The translations under genes were made by a program, and so were the position numbers. 64,000 bases of DNA from Lachnospiraceae bacterium (GTDB lineage: Bacteria > Bacillota > Clostridia > Lachnospirales > Lachnospiraceae). Where the stretch lies: positions 1-64,000 of the forward strand of contig JAAWOU010000002.1 in NCBI GenBank assembly GCA_022799755.1. The letters are read 5' to 3'. The notes below the pieces were generated by a model. That model was not told where the DNA came from, did not search any database, and saw only the letters and a program-made list of their open reading frames with translations. Below, in pieces: positions 1 through 9,120 of this stretch (the stretch's first letter is position 1; each line of letters starts with the position of its first letter).

Positions 1-1
1 T

Positions 2-190
2 CTGTACCAGAAATGCGGGTATGTGCTGGAGCAGCTGCAGGAGTATGTGAGGCTGCCCAGGGCTTTTTACCGGGAATGCAGGGAGCATTGCGCCAGTACG
101 GTAAGGTATATGATCAAGGGAGCGGATGGGCTGGTTTACCATAAGAGGTGGGGAGTTTATGCGCCGGCTTATTTGGGGTGTGAGGAGTAA
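2..190 (+). CDS. C-terminal end of an unrecognised protein (partial)
   Basis: An open frame enters from the left edge and stops with TAA at 188-190, giving the last 62 residues of a protein. The tail is rich in Tyr, Arg and Cys and has no motif I recognise. Its GC-rich codon use resembles the housekeeping part of the window rather than the AT-rich polysaccharide genes that follow, so the edge of the cassette lies close to its stop codon. The next gene begins about 30 bases downstream. Function unknown. Confidence 0.5.
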   Translation: MYQKCGYVLEQLQEYVRLPRAFYRECREHCASTVRYMIKGADGLVYHKRWGVYAPAYLGCEE

Positions 191-220
191 GTGTGTGCGT
201 TGTGGGAAGAGGATGGTAGG

Positions 221-1006
221 ATGAGTGGGGATGCATGCCAGGAGATTGCACAAAAACTTGATAAACCACAAATAGCAGTTTGCAGGATCATGAAAGTAGA
301 TGTTGCTGCTATAAATATGGAGTGGCTGATTCGGTTTACAAGGGAAAATATAAAAGATCTAAGTGGAAATTATTGCTGCGTGGCCAATGTACATACTACA
401 GTAACTGCATGGGAAGATGGAAAGTACCGCGAGATACAAAATGAGAGTGCATTAACAATTCCGGATGGAGGTCCGTTATCCTCCATAGGAAGAAAAAGAG
501 GTCATGTTAATATGGGACGGACAGCAGGGCCGGACTATATGGAAGAAGTTTTTAAAATGTCTGCAGAAGAAGGATACAAGCATTTCTTTTATGGTTCTAC
601 CCAAGAAACACTAGACAAATTAAAAGAAAAAATCGAAAAAAAATATCCAGGAATAGAGATTGCTGGTATGTATAGCCCTCCCTTTCAGCCATTGTCTGAA
701 GAGGAAGATAAGAGGATTATAAATCGGATTAATAAGAGTGATGCAGATTTTATATGGGTTGGCCTAGGGGCACCCAAACAGGAAAGATGGATGGCCTGCC
801 ATAAAGGCTGTGTAAAAGGTTTTATGGTGGGTGTAGGAGCAGGGTTTGATTATTTTGCAGGTAATATTAAGAGAGCTCCGATGTGGATACAGAAAAGTAA
901 TTTGGAATGGCTGTATCGTTTGATGCAGGAACCTCGGCGATTATTTATGAGATATATAAAAACTAATACAAAGTTTATCTGGCATGCGTATATAAGGGGA
1001 GAGTAA
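221..1006 (+). CDS. WecG/TagA/CpsF family glycosyltransferase
   Basis: A GT26-family enzyme. Known members add ManNAc-type or other sugars to a lipid-linked first sugar at the cytoplasmic membrane in teichoic acid, ECA or capsule synthesis. Family hallmarks are visible: NVHTTV near residue 56, PDG at about 81 and GLGAPKQERW at about 181-190. About 261 residues is normal for the family. I prefer the ATG at 221, preceded by AGAGGATGGTAGG; a GTG at 191 is the longer alternative. It is the first clearly AT-rich gene of the cluster. The exact donor and acceptor sugars cannot be read from sequence. Confidence 0.88.
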   Translation: MSGDACQEIAQKLDKPQIAVCRIMKVDVAAINMEWLIRFTRENIKDLSGNYCCVANVHTTVTAWEDGKYREIQNESALTIPDGGPLSSIGRKRGHVNMGRTAGPDYMEEVFKMSAEEGYKHFFYGSTQETLDKLKEKIEKKYPGIEIAGMYSPPFQPLSEEEDKRIINRINKSDADFIWVGLGAPKQERWMACHKGCVKGFMVGVGAGFDYFAGNIKRAPMWIQKSNLEWLYRLMQEPRRLFMRYIKTNTKFIWHAYIRGE

Positions 1007-1032
1007 TAGATAGTGGCATAGAGAGGGATTTC

Positions 1033-1833
1033 ATGAGAAAGATAGATATTGACGAATTAAAGAAACTACAAATTAATATTTTAGATGAAGTGCATTCGTG
1101 CTGCATGAGACATAATATTAATTATTGGCTGGATTCGGGAACATTACTTGGGGCAATCAGACATAATGGATACATACCTTGGGATGATGATATAGATATT
1201 GGAATGCTTAGGCCAGAGTACGAGAAATTTCGAAAAGTATTTAATCAGGAAAATGACAGATATAAATTTGTATGTGCGGAAGATGACAATGACTATTGCT
1301 ATGCGTTTGGTAAAGTTTTGGACACAGAAACTATTTTATATGAACCAGATATACGAGGGAAAAAAATAGCTGTAAATGTGGATATCATAATTTATGACAA
1401 TGCGCCAGATAATGACAAAGAAGTCGCAAAAATGTACAGAAAGCGAAACTTCTATCGAGGATGCAACATTGCAAGATCACAAAAAAATGACACAATACCA
1501 GGAATTAAAAGAAGAATAGCTTTTAAAATACTGAACATAGTATTACGTCCCTTTCCTAAAAATTTTTTTGCTCTTAAAATGTCACAAAATGCTCAGAAGT
1601 ATAAAGATGTGGATACGAAAAGAGTTGGAAGTTTTACATGTTACGCTGTATTTGCTTGTGAAAAAGATATTTTTGCTTCTTTTACAGATCATATATTTGA
1701 AGGCAAGGATTATAAGATACCAATCGGATATGAAAGATGGTTAAAGACTATATATGGTGATTATATGCAATTACCTCCGGCTCATAAAAGGGTGTCTACA
1801 CATGTGTTCGAAGCATATATGCTGGAAAAGTAA
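1033..1833 (+). CDS. LicD family phosphotransferase
   Basis: A LicD-type nucleotidyltransferase-fold enzyme. Characterised LicD proteins move phosphocholine from CDP-choline onto cell-surface glycans; relatives transfer other small phospho-alcohols. The signature LDSGTLLGAIRH (residues 33-44) and the acidic metal-binding motif PWDDDIDIGM (49-58) are intact, and 266 residues is normal. The third-downstream gene encodes a LicC-like nucleotidyltransferase fused to a PLP enzyme. That supplies a plausible activated donor and suggests the transferred group is an amino-alcohol phosphate that need not be choline. Donor identity is inference. Confidence 0.9.
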   Translation: MRKIDIDELKKLQINILDEVHSCCMRHNINYWLDSGTLLGAIRHNGYIPWDDDIDIGMLRPEYEKFRKVFNQENDRYKFVCAEDDNDYCYAFGKVLDTETILYEPDIRGKKIAVNVDIIIYDNAPDNDKEVAKMYRKRNFYRGCNIARSQKNDTIPGIKRRIAFKILNIVLRPFPKNFFALKMSQNAQKYKDVDTKRVGSFTCYAVFACEKDIFASFTDHIFEGKDYKIPIGYERWLKTIYGDYMQLPPAHKRVSTHVFEAYMLEK

Positions 1834-1906
1834 CTTTGTGGTGTTGGCTGAATGCTTTATGAAAGCTTATGCCATGGTATTATATATTTTATGATTTGGT
1901 GATGAC

Positions 1907-2974
1907 ATGAGAATAACAGTAATTGGTGGCGGGAACATTGGAACTTTAATGGCAGCAGATGCTGCTTATAAAGGAAATGAAGTAGTTATTTATACATCTA
2001 AACCAGAGCAATGGAACAAAGAACTTAGGGTTTATGATGCAGACGATAAATTGCTGCGAAGAGGACATATATCTAAAGTCACAAATTCAATGCGGGAAGC
2101 AGTGGAGAAAGCAGAACATATATGGATTACTATGCCGCCACATCTTTTTTCAAGTATCGCTGAGGAGATATTGCCATTTGTGCATGAAGGGCAAAAAATA
2201 GGAATTATACCGGGAAGCGGAGGAGGCGAATTCGCATTCCGTAAAGTTATAGAAAAAGATGTTATACTTTTTGGACTGCAACGGGTACATAGTATTGCGC
2301 GTTTAAAGAAATATGGAGAAAGTGTTTATGAACTTGGAAGAAAGAAGAGCATAAAAATCGGTTCAATTCCATCGCATTTCGCAATAAATATTTGTAAAGA
2401 AATGGAGTCTGTTTTTGACATACCTAGTGAGTGGGTGAGCAATTATTTATCAGTAACATTGACTCCATCGAATCCGATTTTACATACTACGCGGTTATAT
2501 TCAATATTTAAAGATTATGATTCAAAAAGTACATATCCAAGAAATATCTTATTCTATGAAGAGTGGACGAACGATTCTTCAGATTTATTGATGAATTGTG
2601 ATTGTGAACTTCAAAATATTTGCCGAATCATTCCATTGGATTTGACAGCCGTAGTATCGCTAAAAGATTATTATGAAAGTCATACAGTAGATGAAATGAC
2701 TCAAAAAATAAGAGGGATAAAAGCATTTAAAGGATTGTTTTCTCCTATGAAACAGACGGGCACAGGCTGGATTCCGGATTGGAATTCAAGATACTTTGTG
2801 TCAGATTTTTCGTTTGGAATAAAGGTTATTAAAGAAATTGCGAAAATTTTTTTGGTACATACTCCTAATATAGATATGGTTTGGAATTGGTATCAAAGAA
2901 ATACCATGAGTAGTGTTACAGAGGTATTTGAACTGGACTTGGACAGAAAAGAATTTATCAATCTATACAACTAG
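1907..2974 (+). CDS. NAD/NADP octopine/nopaline dehydrogenase-like protein
   Basis: The N-terminus is a Rossmann fold with GGGNIG at residues 7-12, followed by an octopine/nopaline-dehydrogenase-like C-terminal half; 355 residues is typical. Opine dehydrogenases reductively condense an amino acid with a 2-oxoacid. The gene sits between licD and the nucleotidyltransferase/PLP fusion in the same AT-rich operon, so I infer it makes or modifies the small amine-bearing substituent of the surface polymer. An ordinary role in opine metabolism is less likely in this context. The 3' end lies close to the next gene's start at 3000. Confidence 0.75.
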   Translation: MRITVIGGGNIGTLMAADAAYKGNEVVIYTSKPEQWNKELRVYDADDKLLRRGHISKVTNSMREAVEKAEHIWITMPPHLFSSIAEEILPFVHEGQKIGIIPGSGGGEFAFRKVIEKDVILFGLQRVHSIARLKKYGESVYELGRKKSIKIGSIPSHFAINICKEMESVFDIPSEWVSNYLSVTLTPSNPILHTTRLYSIFKDYDSKSTYPRNILFYEEWTNDSSDLLMNCDCELQNICRIIPLDLTAVVSLKDYYESHTVDEMTQKIRGIKAFKGLFSPMKQTGTGWIPDWNSRYFVSDFSFGIKVIKEIAKIFLVHTPNIDMVWNWYQRNTMSSVTEVFELDLDRKEFINLYN

Positions 2975-2999
2975 AAAAAACTTTAGCGAGGACAGAACT

Positions 3000-4814
3000 A
3001 TGCAGGCAGTAATTTTAGCAGCAGGGATGGGTAAACGGCTTAAAGATTTAACTCGTGACAATACAAAATGTATGATTCAGGTTAACGGAGTTACGTTGAT
3101 AGAGAGGATGCTTCGTCAGATTGAAAGGCATAATCTGTCAAGGATTGTGATTGTCGTGGGCTATGAGGGGCAAAAACTAATTAATTACATTAATGCTTTA
3201 GATATTATAACCCCGATTACCTATATAAATAATCCGGTTTACGATAAAACCAATAATATATATTCTTTGGCTTTGGCAAAAGATTGGCTTTGCAAAGAAG
3301 ATACTCTTCTTTTTGAGTCGGATCTTATTTTTGAGGATTCTGTACTTGAGGTTTTATTAAATGATTCGAGAGAAACGTTGGCGCTTGTTGACAAATATGA
3401 ATCATGGATGGATGGAACATGCGTAAAATTGGATTCAAATGACGGTATAGAAGCTTTTGTGCCAGGAAAGAATTTTAAATTTGATGAAATTGCTGATTAT
3501 TATAAAACAGTAAATATTTATAAGTTTAGCAAGCATTTTTCCTGTACGTATTATGTTCCGTTTTTAGAGGCATATCAAAGTGCGCTTGGGGAAAATGAGT
3601 ATTATGAACAAGTGCTGCGAATAATTACCATGCTTGACGAACCGGAACTGAAAGCGAAAAGACTAAGCGGACAGCTTTGGTATGAGATAGATGACATTCA
3701 GGATTTAGATATTGCAGCATCTATGTTTATTTCTGATGAAGATCAAAGGGTTGCGCTTTTGCAGGAAAGATATGGCGGATATTGGAGATACCCACAGCTG
3801 ATGGATTTCTGCTATCTGGTTAATCCATATTTTCCACCACAAAAGATGGTTGATGAGATAAAGGTGAGTTTTGAAAAATTGCTTACACAGTATCCGTCAG
3901 GGATGAGAATAAATTCGCTTCTGGCAGCTAAAAATTTTGGGGTTCATCAGGAAAATATATTGGTTGGGAATGGAGCTGCCGAATTAATCAAGTCATGGAT
4001 GGGGAGTATTTCTGGAAAAGTGGGTATTATCAGACCTACTTTTGAAGAGTATAGCCATAGATATGCAGAAGAAGAACTGGTAGCTTATTGGCCGGAGAAT
4101 GATTGCTTCAAGTATACAGTTGATGATTTAATAAGCTATTTCGAAAGTAAGGCTATACGGAATATGGTTCTCATTAATCCGGATAATCCGTCTGGAAATT
4201 ATATACCGAAAACCGAAATATTGAGATTAATTGAATGGACAAAAGAGCAGAAAATTTCTTTGTTGGTTGACGAGTCATTTGTAGATTTTGCAGATGAAGA
4301 TGAATCATCTGTTATTGAGCAAAGTATTTTGGATACAAACGAGCATCTTTGTGTATTGAAGAGCATTTCAAAATCTTATGGCGTACCGGGATTAAGGCTG
4401 GGTGTACTGGCATCAGGTAATAAAAACCTAATTGAAAAGATGAAGAAAGATGTTTCTATTTGGAACATTAATTCCTTTGCTGAATTCTATATGCAGATAG
4501 AAGAAAAATATAAAAAGGACTATTTTTCTGCGTTGAAAAGGTTTCGGGAAGAAAGGGTTCGCTTTATTGGCGAATTAAATAAAGTCTATGGGTTGCGCAT
4601 AATTCCGTCTCAGGCAAATTATGTCATGGCCGAAGTCAGGACAGGAATGACGGCTAAGGAACTAAATCGCAGACTCATTGTCAAACATAACATTCTGATA
4701 AAAAATTTGGTTGCAAAAATGAAGCAGGATGGCCGGCAATATGTAAGATTGGCAATAAAGACAACAGAAGAAAATGACAAGCTGGTAAATGCATTGAAGC
4801 AGGAGTTAGCGTGA
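3000..4814 (+). CDS. Fused LicC-like nucleotidyltransferase and class I/II PLP aminotransferase/decarboxylase
   Basis: A 604-residue two-domain protein. Residues 1 to about 245 form a sugar/choline-phosphate nucleotidyltransferase domain with LAAGMGKRL at 6-14. Residues about 255-604 form a fold-type I PLP domain of the HisC/CobD class: NPDNPSGNY is in the substrate loop and the Schiff-base lysine is Lys458 in SISKSYGVPGLRLG. CobD relatives decarboxylate threonine or serine phosphate, so one chain could make and CTP-activate an amino-alcohol phosphate for LicD; that is inference. Transamination is the alternative. I chose ATG 3000 because the nucleotidyltransferase fold begins there; the frame is open upstream to 2913 inside the previous gene. 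Confidence 0.85.
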   Translation: MQAVILAAGMGKRLKDLTRDNTKCMIQVNGVTLIERMLRQIERHNLSRIVIVVGYEGQKLINYINALDIITPITYINNPVYDKTNNIYSLALAKDWLCKEDTLLFESDLIFEDSVLEVLLNDSRETLALVDKYESWMDGTCVKLDSNDGIEAFVPGKNFKFDEIADYYKTVNIYKFSKHFSCTYYVPFLEAYQSALGENEYYEQVLRIITMLDEPELKAKRLSGQLWYEIDDIQDLDIAASMFISDEDQRVALLQERYGGYWRYPQLMDFCYLVNPYFPPQKMVDEIKVSFEKLLTQYPSGMRINSLLAAKNFGVHQENILVGNGAAELIKSWMGSISGKVGIIRPTFEEYSHRYAEEELVAYWPENDCFKYTVDDLISYFESKAIRNMVLINPDNPSGNYIPKTEILRLIEWTKEQKISLLVDESFVDFADEDESSVIEQSILDTNEHLCVLKSISKSYGVPGLRLGVLASGNKNLIEKMKKDVSIWNINSFAEFYMQIEEKYKKDYFSALKRFREERVRFIGELNKVYGLRIIPSQANYVMAEVRTGMTAKELNRRLIVKHNILIKNLVAKMKQDGRQYVRLAIKTTEENDKLVNALKQELA

Positions 4815-4838
4815 ATGTATATGAAAGGAAAAAGGAAT

Positions 4839-6041
4839 ATGCCTGATAATAGTAAGAAGAAAATTTTAATTGTACATAACTATTATCAGGTTCCGGGCGG
4901 AGAAGATACTGTTGTTGCCAATGAAAAGAAGATGTTGGAAGACCATGGACATGAGGTTGTTTTATATAGTCGGAATAATTCTGAATTGCGCCAATTTTCA
5001 TTAAAGAAGTTGACGCTGCCGCTTACAGCTATATTTAATCCTCGTACTTACATAGATGTCCGGAAGATAATCAAGGAGAAAAAGATTGAGATTGTTCATG
5101 TCCATAATACTTTGAGTTTGATTAGCCCATCTGTGTATTACGCAGCGCTTTCGCTAAATGTTCCCGTAGTTCAGACAATGCATAATTTTCGTTTACTTTG
5201 TCCAGGAGCGACATTTTACCGGGATGGTCACATTTGCGAGGACTGCCTGAAGCACGGGCTTAACTGTGCATTAAAATATCGTTGTTATCGTAGGAGTTGG
5301 ATACAGACATTCATCTGTGTAATCAACTTGAAAGTTCATAGAATGACTGGAATCTTTGGAAAACTGAATTATGTCTGTTTGTCTGAATTTAATAAAGAAA
5401 AGCTGATGGAAATAAAGCAAATTCAGGAAAAAAAGATTTATGTGAAACCGAACTTCACCTTTAAAGCGGAGTGCAAAAAGGTGAAGGGAGAATTTTATTT
5501 GTATGTCGGAAGAATCGAGGAAATGAAAGGAATACAATTGCTGATAGAAGCATTTTCCAAGATGCCGGATAGAAAGCTGATATTAGCAGGGGCAGGTAGT
5601 GAACTACAGTACTATAGGCAAGTAACATCCAATAGAGGATTAACAAATATTGAATTGATAGGATTTACGGAAAGGGAAAAGCTGGTACGCCTATTAAAAT
5701 ATACAAAAGCATTAATTGTTACATCACAATGCTATGAAACTTTTGGAATGGTTGTTATAGAAGCTTTTGCCTGCAGAACGCCAGTAATAGTCGGGAATAT
5801 TGGCAATATAGGGGAACTGGTAGATGATGGCGTAAATGGATTGAAGTTTCAATATGATTCGGCTGATGCGCTTGTACATACAGTTAAGCGTTTTGAAAAA
5901 CTGGATATAGCTGTTTTAGGAGAAAATGCTAAGCAAAAATACAAAAATTTATATTCAGAAAATGAAAATTATAAAGAAATGATGATGATATATCAGAGTG
6001 CTAGTATTGAAAGGAAGAAAATTTGTGAAGAACCAGTTTAA
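4839..6041 (+). CDS. GT4 family glycosyltransferase
   Basis: A GT-B-fold retaining glycosyltransferase of the cytoplasmic polysaccharide assembly line, about 400 residues. The N-terminal domain opens with ILIVHNYYQVPGGED. The C-terminal nucleotide-sugar domain contains YVGRIEEMKG and the EX7E-type motif ETFGMVVIEAF, followed by GNIGELVDDGVNGL. ATG 4839 is preceded by AAAGGA at suitable distance; ATG 4815, which follows the previous stop immediately, is an in-frame alternative. It overlaps the start of the polymerase gene. Sugar specificity is unknown. Confidence 0.88.
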   Translation: MPDNSKKKILIVHNYYQVPGGEDTVVANEKKMLEDHGHEVVLYSRNNSELRQFSLKKLTLPLTAIFNPRTYIDVRKIIKEKKIEIVHVHNTLSLISPSVYYAALSLNVPVVQTMHNFRLLCPGATFYRDGHICEDCLKHGLNCALKYRCYRRSWIQTFICVINLKVHRMTGIFGKLNYVCLSEFNKEKLMEIKQIQEKKIYVKPNFTFKAECKKVKGEFYLYVGRIEEMKGIQLLIEAFSKMPDRKLILAGAGSELQYYRQVTSNRGLTNIELIGFTEREKLVRLLKYTKALIVTSQCYETFGMVVIEAFACRTPVIVGNIGNIGELVDDGVNGLKFQYDSADALVHTVKRFEKLDIAVLGENAKQKYKNLYSENENYKEMMMIYQSASIERKKICEEPV

Positions 6042-7164
6042 GTCAGGAGGGATAAAAGAAAGAATCTATTTATCAAAAACAAAGACTTTTATTTGTATAT
6101 TTCTATTTTTGATGGTATGTGCAAAAGGGATAGGATTAGATAGTGAAGATTATGCGTATTATGTATTGACGGTTATTGCAGTTCCTGTTTGGATTTTGCA
6201 TATTATGTCAATTCGATGGGAGAAGAAACAGCTACTATTTTCATTGTTTTTGTTTAGCGTAGCTTTGCTGGTAACAATGACAACAAAAAGAACGGGCATT
6301 ATCCTTTCTGTAATGGCTATGATTGGGGTCAAAGATATTGACAAAGACATAATTATGAGGCAAATTTCGAAATTATGGATATGTTGTGTATGTGTAATGT
6401 TAGCATTAGCCGTTGGAGGAATTATTGAGGATAAGATGGCAATGCAGAGCGGCAAGGTCTGGCATGGCATGGGATATAGTTCAGGAAATGCGCTTCATGC
6501 AACAGTTGTCATATTAATTATTTTATATTTATATACGCGTAAAGACAAAGTGAGATGGTCGGAAGCATCTTTCCTTTTTGCATTAAGCTGTGTCATCTAT
6601 AAATACTCGACTTCTCGGAGCGGATTTATTATGGGAAGCATTGCAATCTTATTAGGGTGCTTATTGAAAGTCATAGTCAGAAGAAAGAAAATGACTAAAT
6701 GGTTGACACGTTTGCTATGTATGGGGATGACTGCCATTGTTCTGTTAAGTTTTGCAGTTCCGCTATTTTATGATGGAAATTATTGGGGAAACAACCCGGC
6801 GGGTATTTTGAATCGGTTATTGACAGGGAGGATTGGTCATGCGCATACAGTTTTGACATCAGATACTGTTACGCTATTTGGAAACTCAAAAAATTTAAGC
6901 GCTTTTATTGACAATGCATATGTCTTTTTGCTGATGAAATACGGAATAATTATGTCAGCAGTAATTTGTATAGTATATGTTGTGGCAATAAAAAGTATGG
7001 TACACAGGGGGGATGTATATGGAGTTTATATAACTTTTTTGTTTGTACTATATGGATTTACGGAACAATTTTTTATAAATAGCTTTATGAATTATTCTTT
7101 TATAATAGTAGGAGATGAAATAATTAATGTGGTGTTGAAAAGAGAAAGACTGCAAGGCGGCTGA
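6025..7164 (+). CDS. Wzy-like O-antigen/capsule polymerase
   Basis: A polytopic membrane protein of about 379 residues with many hydrophobic segments and a larger hydrophilic loop around NNPAGILNRLLTGRIGHAHT, the pattern of Wzy polymerases. Sequence conservation in this family is very low, so the call rests on topology, length and position among glycosyltransferases with a Wzx gene downstream. It would join repeat units on the outer face of the membrane. GTG 6025 has an AAGGAAG site upstream; GTG 5998 is an alternative. The start overlaps the end of the preceding GT4 gene, implying co-translation. Confidence 0.72.
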   Translation: MKNQFKSGGIKERIYLSKTKTFICIFLFLMVCAKGIGLDSEDYAYYVLTVIAVPVWILHIMSIRWEKKQLLFSLFLFSVALLVTMTTKRTGIILSVMAMIGVKDIDKDIIMRQISKLWICCVCVMLALAVGGIIEDKMAMQSGKVWHGMGYSSGNALHATVVILIILYLYTRKDKVRWSEASFLFALSCVIYKYSTSRSGFIMGSIAILLGCLLKVIVRRKKMTKWLTRLLCMGMTAIVLLSFAVPLFYDGNYWGNNPAGILNRLLTGRIGHAHTVLTSDTVTLFGNSKNLSAFIDNAYVFLLMKYGIIMSAVICIVYVVAIKSMVHRGDVYGVYITFLFVLYGFTEQFFINSFMNYSFIIVGDEIINVVLKRERLQGG

Positions 7165-7226
7165 GATAAATTATGCTGAGGAAAGAGGGAAAAACATTAA
7201 AAAGAACAGAGAAGGAGTTCAAAGGA

Positions 7227-8363
7227 ATGGGTTCAAATTTTGCTAATAAAAAGATATTAATTTTTCATTCTACAATTGCGCCCTATAGAATTTCTTTCTT
7301 TAATGAATTATATAAAAGGTTTGAAGCAAGAGTCTGTTTATACTATAAGAATTTAAAGAGTCAAAAGTTTGACTACGATGCAATAAGCCAGAAGTTCCAA
7401 TTTAAACCAGACTATTTTAAAAAGAGTATAACAATAAAGGGCAGAAGTTTTTATTTCGGACATAAAAAACGGATTCTTGAGTATAATCCGGATGTGGTCA
7501 TAGTAGGGGAATATGGGGAAGGCTTATGGAGTGCAATACTGACTAGGTATATTTACAGGAAGCATTATAAAATTATTACAATATGCGATGACAGTTTTAA
7601 TATGGCGAAAGAATGTAAGGGTGTAAGAAAAGTTTCGCGAAATATTGGAATCAAATATTTAGATGGCATTATTTTATGCAATGAAAAGGTGGAAAGGTGG
7701 TATAAAGAAAACTTTAAGGCGAAAACATTCGTTTTTCCTATCATACAGGATGAAAGGGAATTTTATGAGAATAGAGATCAAATCGTAAACGAAGCGCATA
7801 AACTTATAAAATCGTACAATTTAGTAGGAAAGAGAATTTTTTTATATGTTGGACGAATGGCTCCGGAAAAGAATGTTGAATATCTGGTAAAGTCTTTTTT
7901 GGAAAGTCATAAATCGAGTCCAGATAATGTACTTGTGTTAATAGGAGGCATGTCAAAAGAATTTCCTGATATATTAAGTAGAATTCAAAGTATGATTAAA
8001 GACGCAAACGGTGAGGAATATATATATTACGTTGGCAGAAAAGAGGGAGTAGAACTTAAGGCATGGTATCTTGCCGGACAGATACTAGTGCTTCCTAGTA
8101 GCTATGAACCTTTTGGAGCGGTAGTAAACGAGGCGTTATTAGCAGGCGAGTTTGTGATGGTTTCTGAAAATGCAGGGGCCACTTGCCTGATAAATGATGA
8201 AAATGGATTGATACTGGATATAACAAAACCAATTATAGACTTTAAAGAAATTACATTAAGAATAAAAACGATAAGCGAGCCCTGGAGGCCACATAAAAGT
8301 AGGATGCAATTTTTATTTCAAGATAAAATGATATTATTAGATGAATGGATACGAAATGCATAA
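7227..8363 (+). CDS. GT4 family glycosyltransferase
   Basis: A second GT-B glycosyltransferase, 378 residues from ATG 7227, which has GAAGGAG about ten bases upstream; ATG 7173 is possible but has a weak site. The N-terminus reads ILIFHSTIAPYRISFF, common in surface-glycan GT4 enzymes, and the nucleotide-sugar site carries YVGRMAPEKN and YEPFGAVVNEALLAGE. Immediate neighbours are the polymerase upstream and the frameshifted acyltransferase downstream. It should add one sugar of the repeat unit in the cytoplasm; which one is unknown. Confidence 0.87.
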   Translation: MGSNFANKKILIFHSTIAPYRISFFNELYKRFEARVCLYYKNLKSQKFDYDAISQKFQFKPDYFKKSITIKGRSFYFGHKKRILEYNPDVVIVGEYGEGLWSAILTRYIYRKHYKIITICDDSFNMAKECKGVRKVSRNIGIKYLDGIILCNEKVERWYKENFKAKTFVFPIIQDEREFYENRDQIVNEAHKLIKSYNLVGKRIFLYVGRMAPEKNVEYLVKSFLESHKSSPDNVLVLIGGMSKEFPDILSRIQSMIKDANGEEYIYYVGRKEGVELKAWYLAGQILVLPSSYEPFGAVVNEALLAGEFVMVSENAGATCLINDENGLILDITKPIIDFKEITLRIKTISEPWRPHKSRMQFLFQDKMILLDEWIRNA

Positions 8364-8415
8364 AATCTGATATTAATTATAATACGACAGTTATATAAAT
8401 GAATGGGGATAGGAA

Positions 8416-9086
8416 ATGTTGTATAAGATAAAGCGTTATGTTAGGGATCATGAAAGGCTGATGTTTGTATTATCATTCATATATACTGTACTTTGCAGAA
8501 ACCATTTTAGAGGAAGAAAAGGTGTTAAATTATGTATAGGGGGGCATTTCTTAAAACAAACAAAATTATAAATAGTGGAACAGAAAATCAATTAATTATT
8601 GAAAAAGGAAGTCGTATATATAATTGTAAATTTTTATTCCGGGGGAACCATAATCGTATTTATATAGGTCATGATTGCGTATGCCGAAATATGGATTTTA
8701 TTGTTAGTGAAGGGGCAACTATTACTATTGGTAACCATTCTCATTTTGAAGGAAATATCCATTTAGCCTGTATAGAGGGGAGAACAATATCGATAGGAGA
8801 ACGCTGCTTGTTTTCGAGTGAAATTGTTTTTCGGACAAGTGACAGTCATTCGATACTGAATGTCAATGGAAATCGTATAAATCATGCAAAAGATATTTAC
8901 GTGGGGAACCATGTTTGGGTAGGCCATCGCGTCACTGTGCTGAAAGGGACAGAGATAGGTGAAAATTCAATAATAGGAACAGGAGCTATTGTTACAAACG
9001 AAACCTATATAAAAAATTCAATAATTGCTGGAGTACCGGCGAGAGTGATTAGAACAGATATTAATTGGTATCATGAGTTAAAATAG
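8416..9086 (+). pseudogene. Left-handed beta-helix acyltransferase, split by a -1 shift at a G6 tract
   Basis: Two frames together make one hexapeptide-repeat acyltransferase. Frame A (8416-8571, ATG after ATAGGA) gives a basic N-terminus with HFRGRKGVKLCIGG. Frame B carries the rest, from AFLKTN onward, through many hexapeptide turns to the family ending NSIIAGVPARVI. The frames meet at six Gs (8539-8544). A seventh G, or a -1 slip, would give a 223-residue protein, the normal family size. Alternatives are a fixed mutation, a homopolymer sequencing error, phase variation or transcript slippage. Frame B also has its own ATG at 8532, which could express a truncated enzyme. Intact, it would O-acetylate the polymer. 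Confidence 0.8.
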
Positions 9087-9120
9087 ATGACAACTTTGTA
9101 AGGAGATAAAAGGAAAGATA

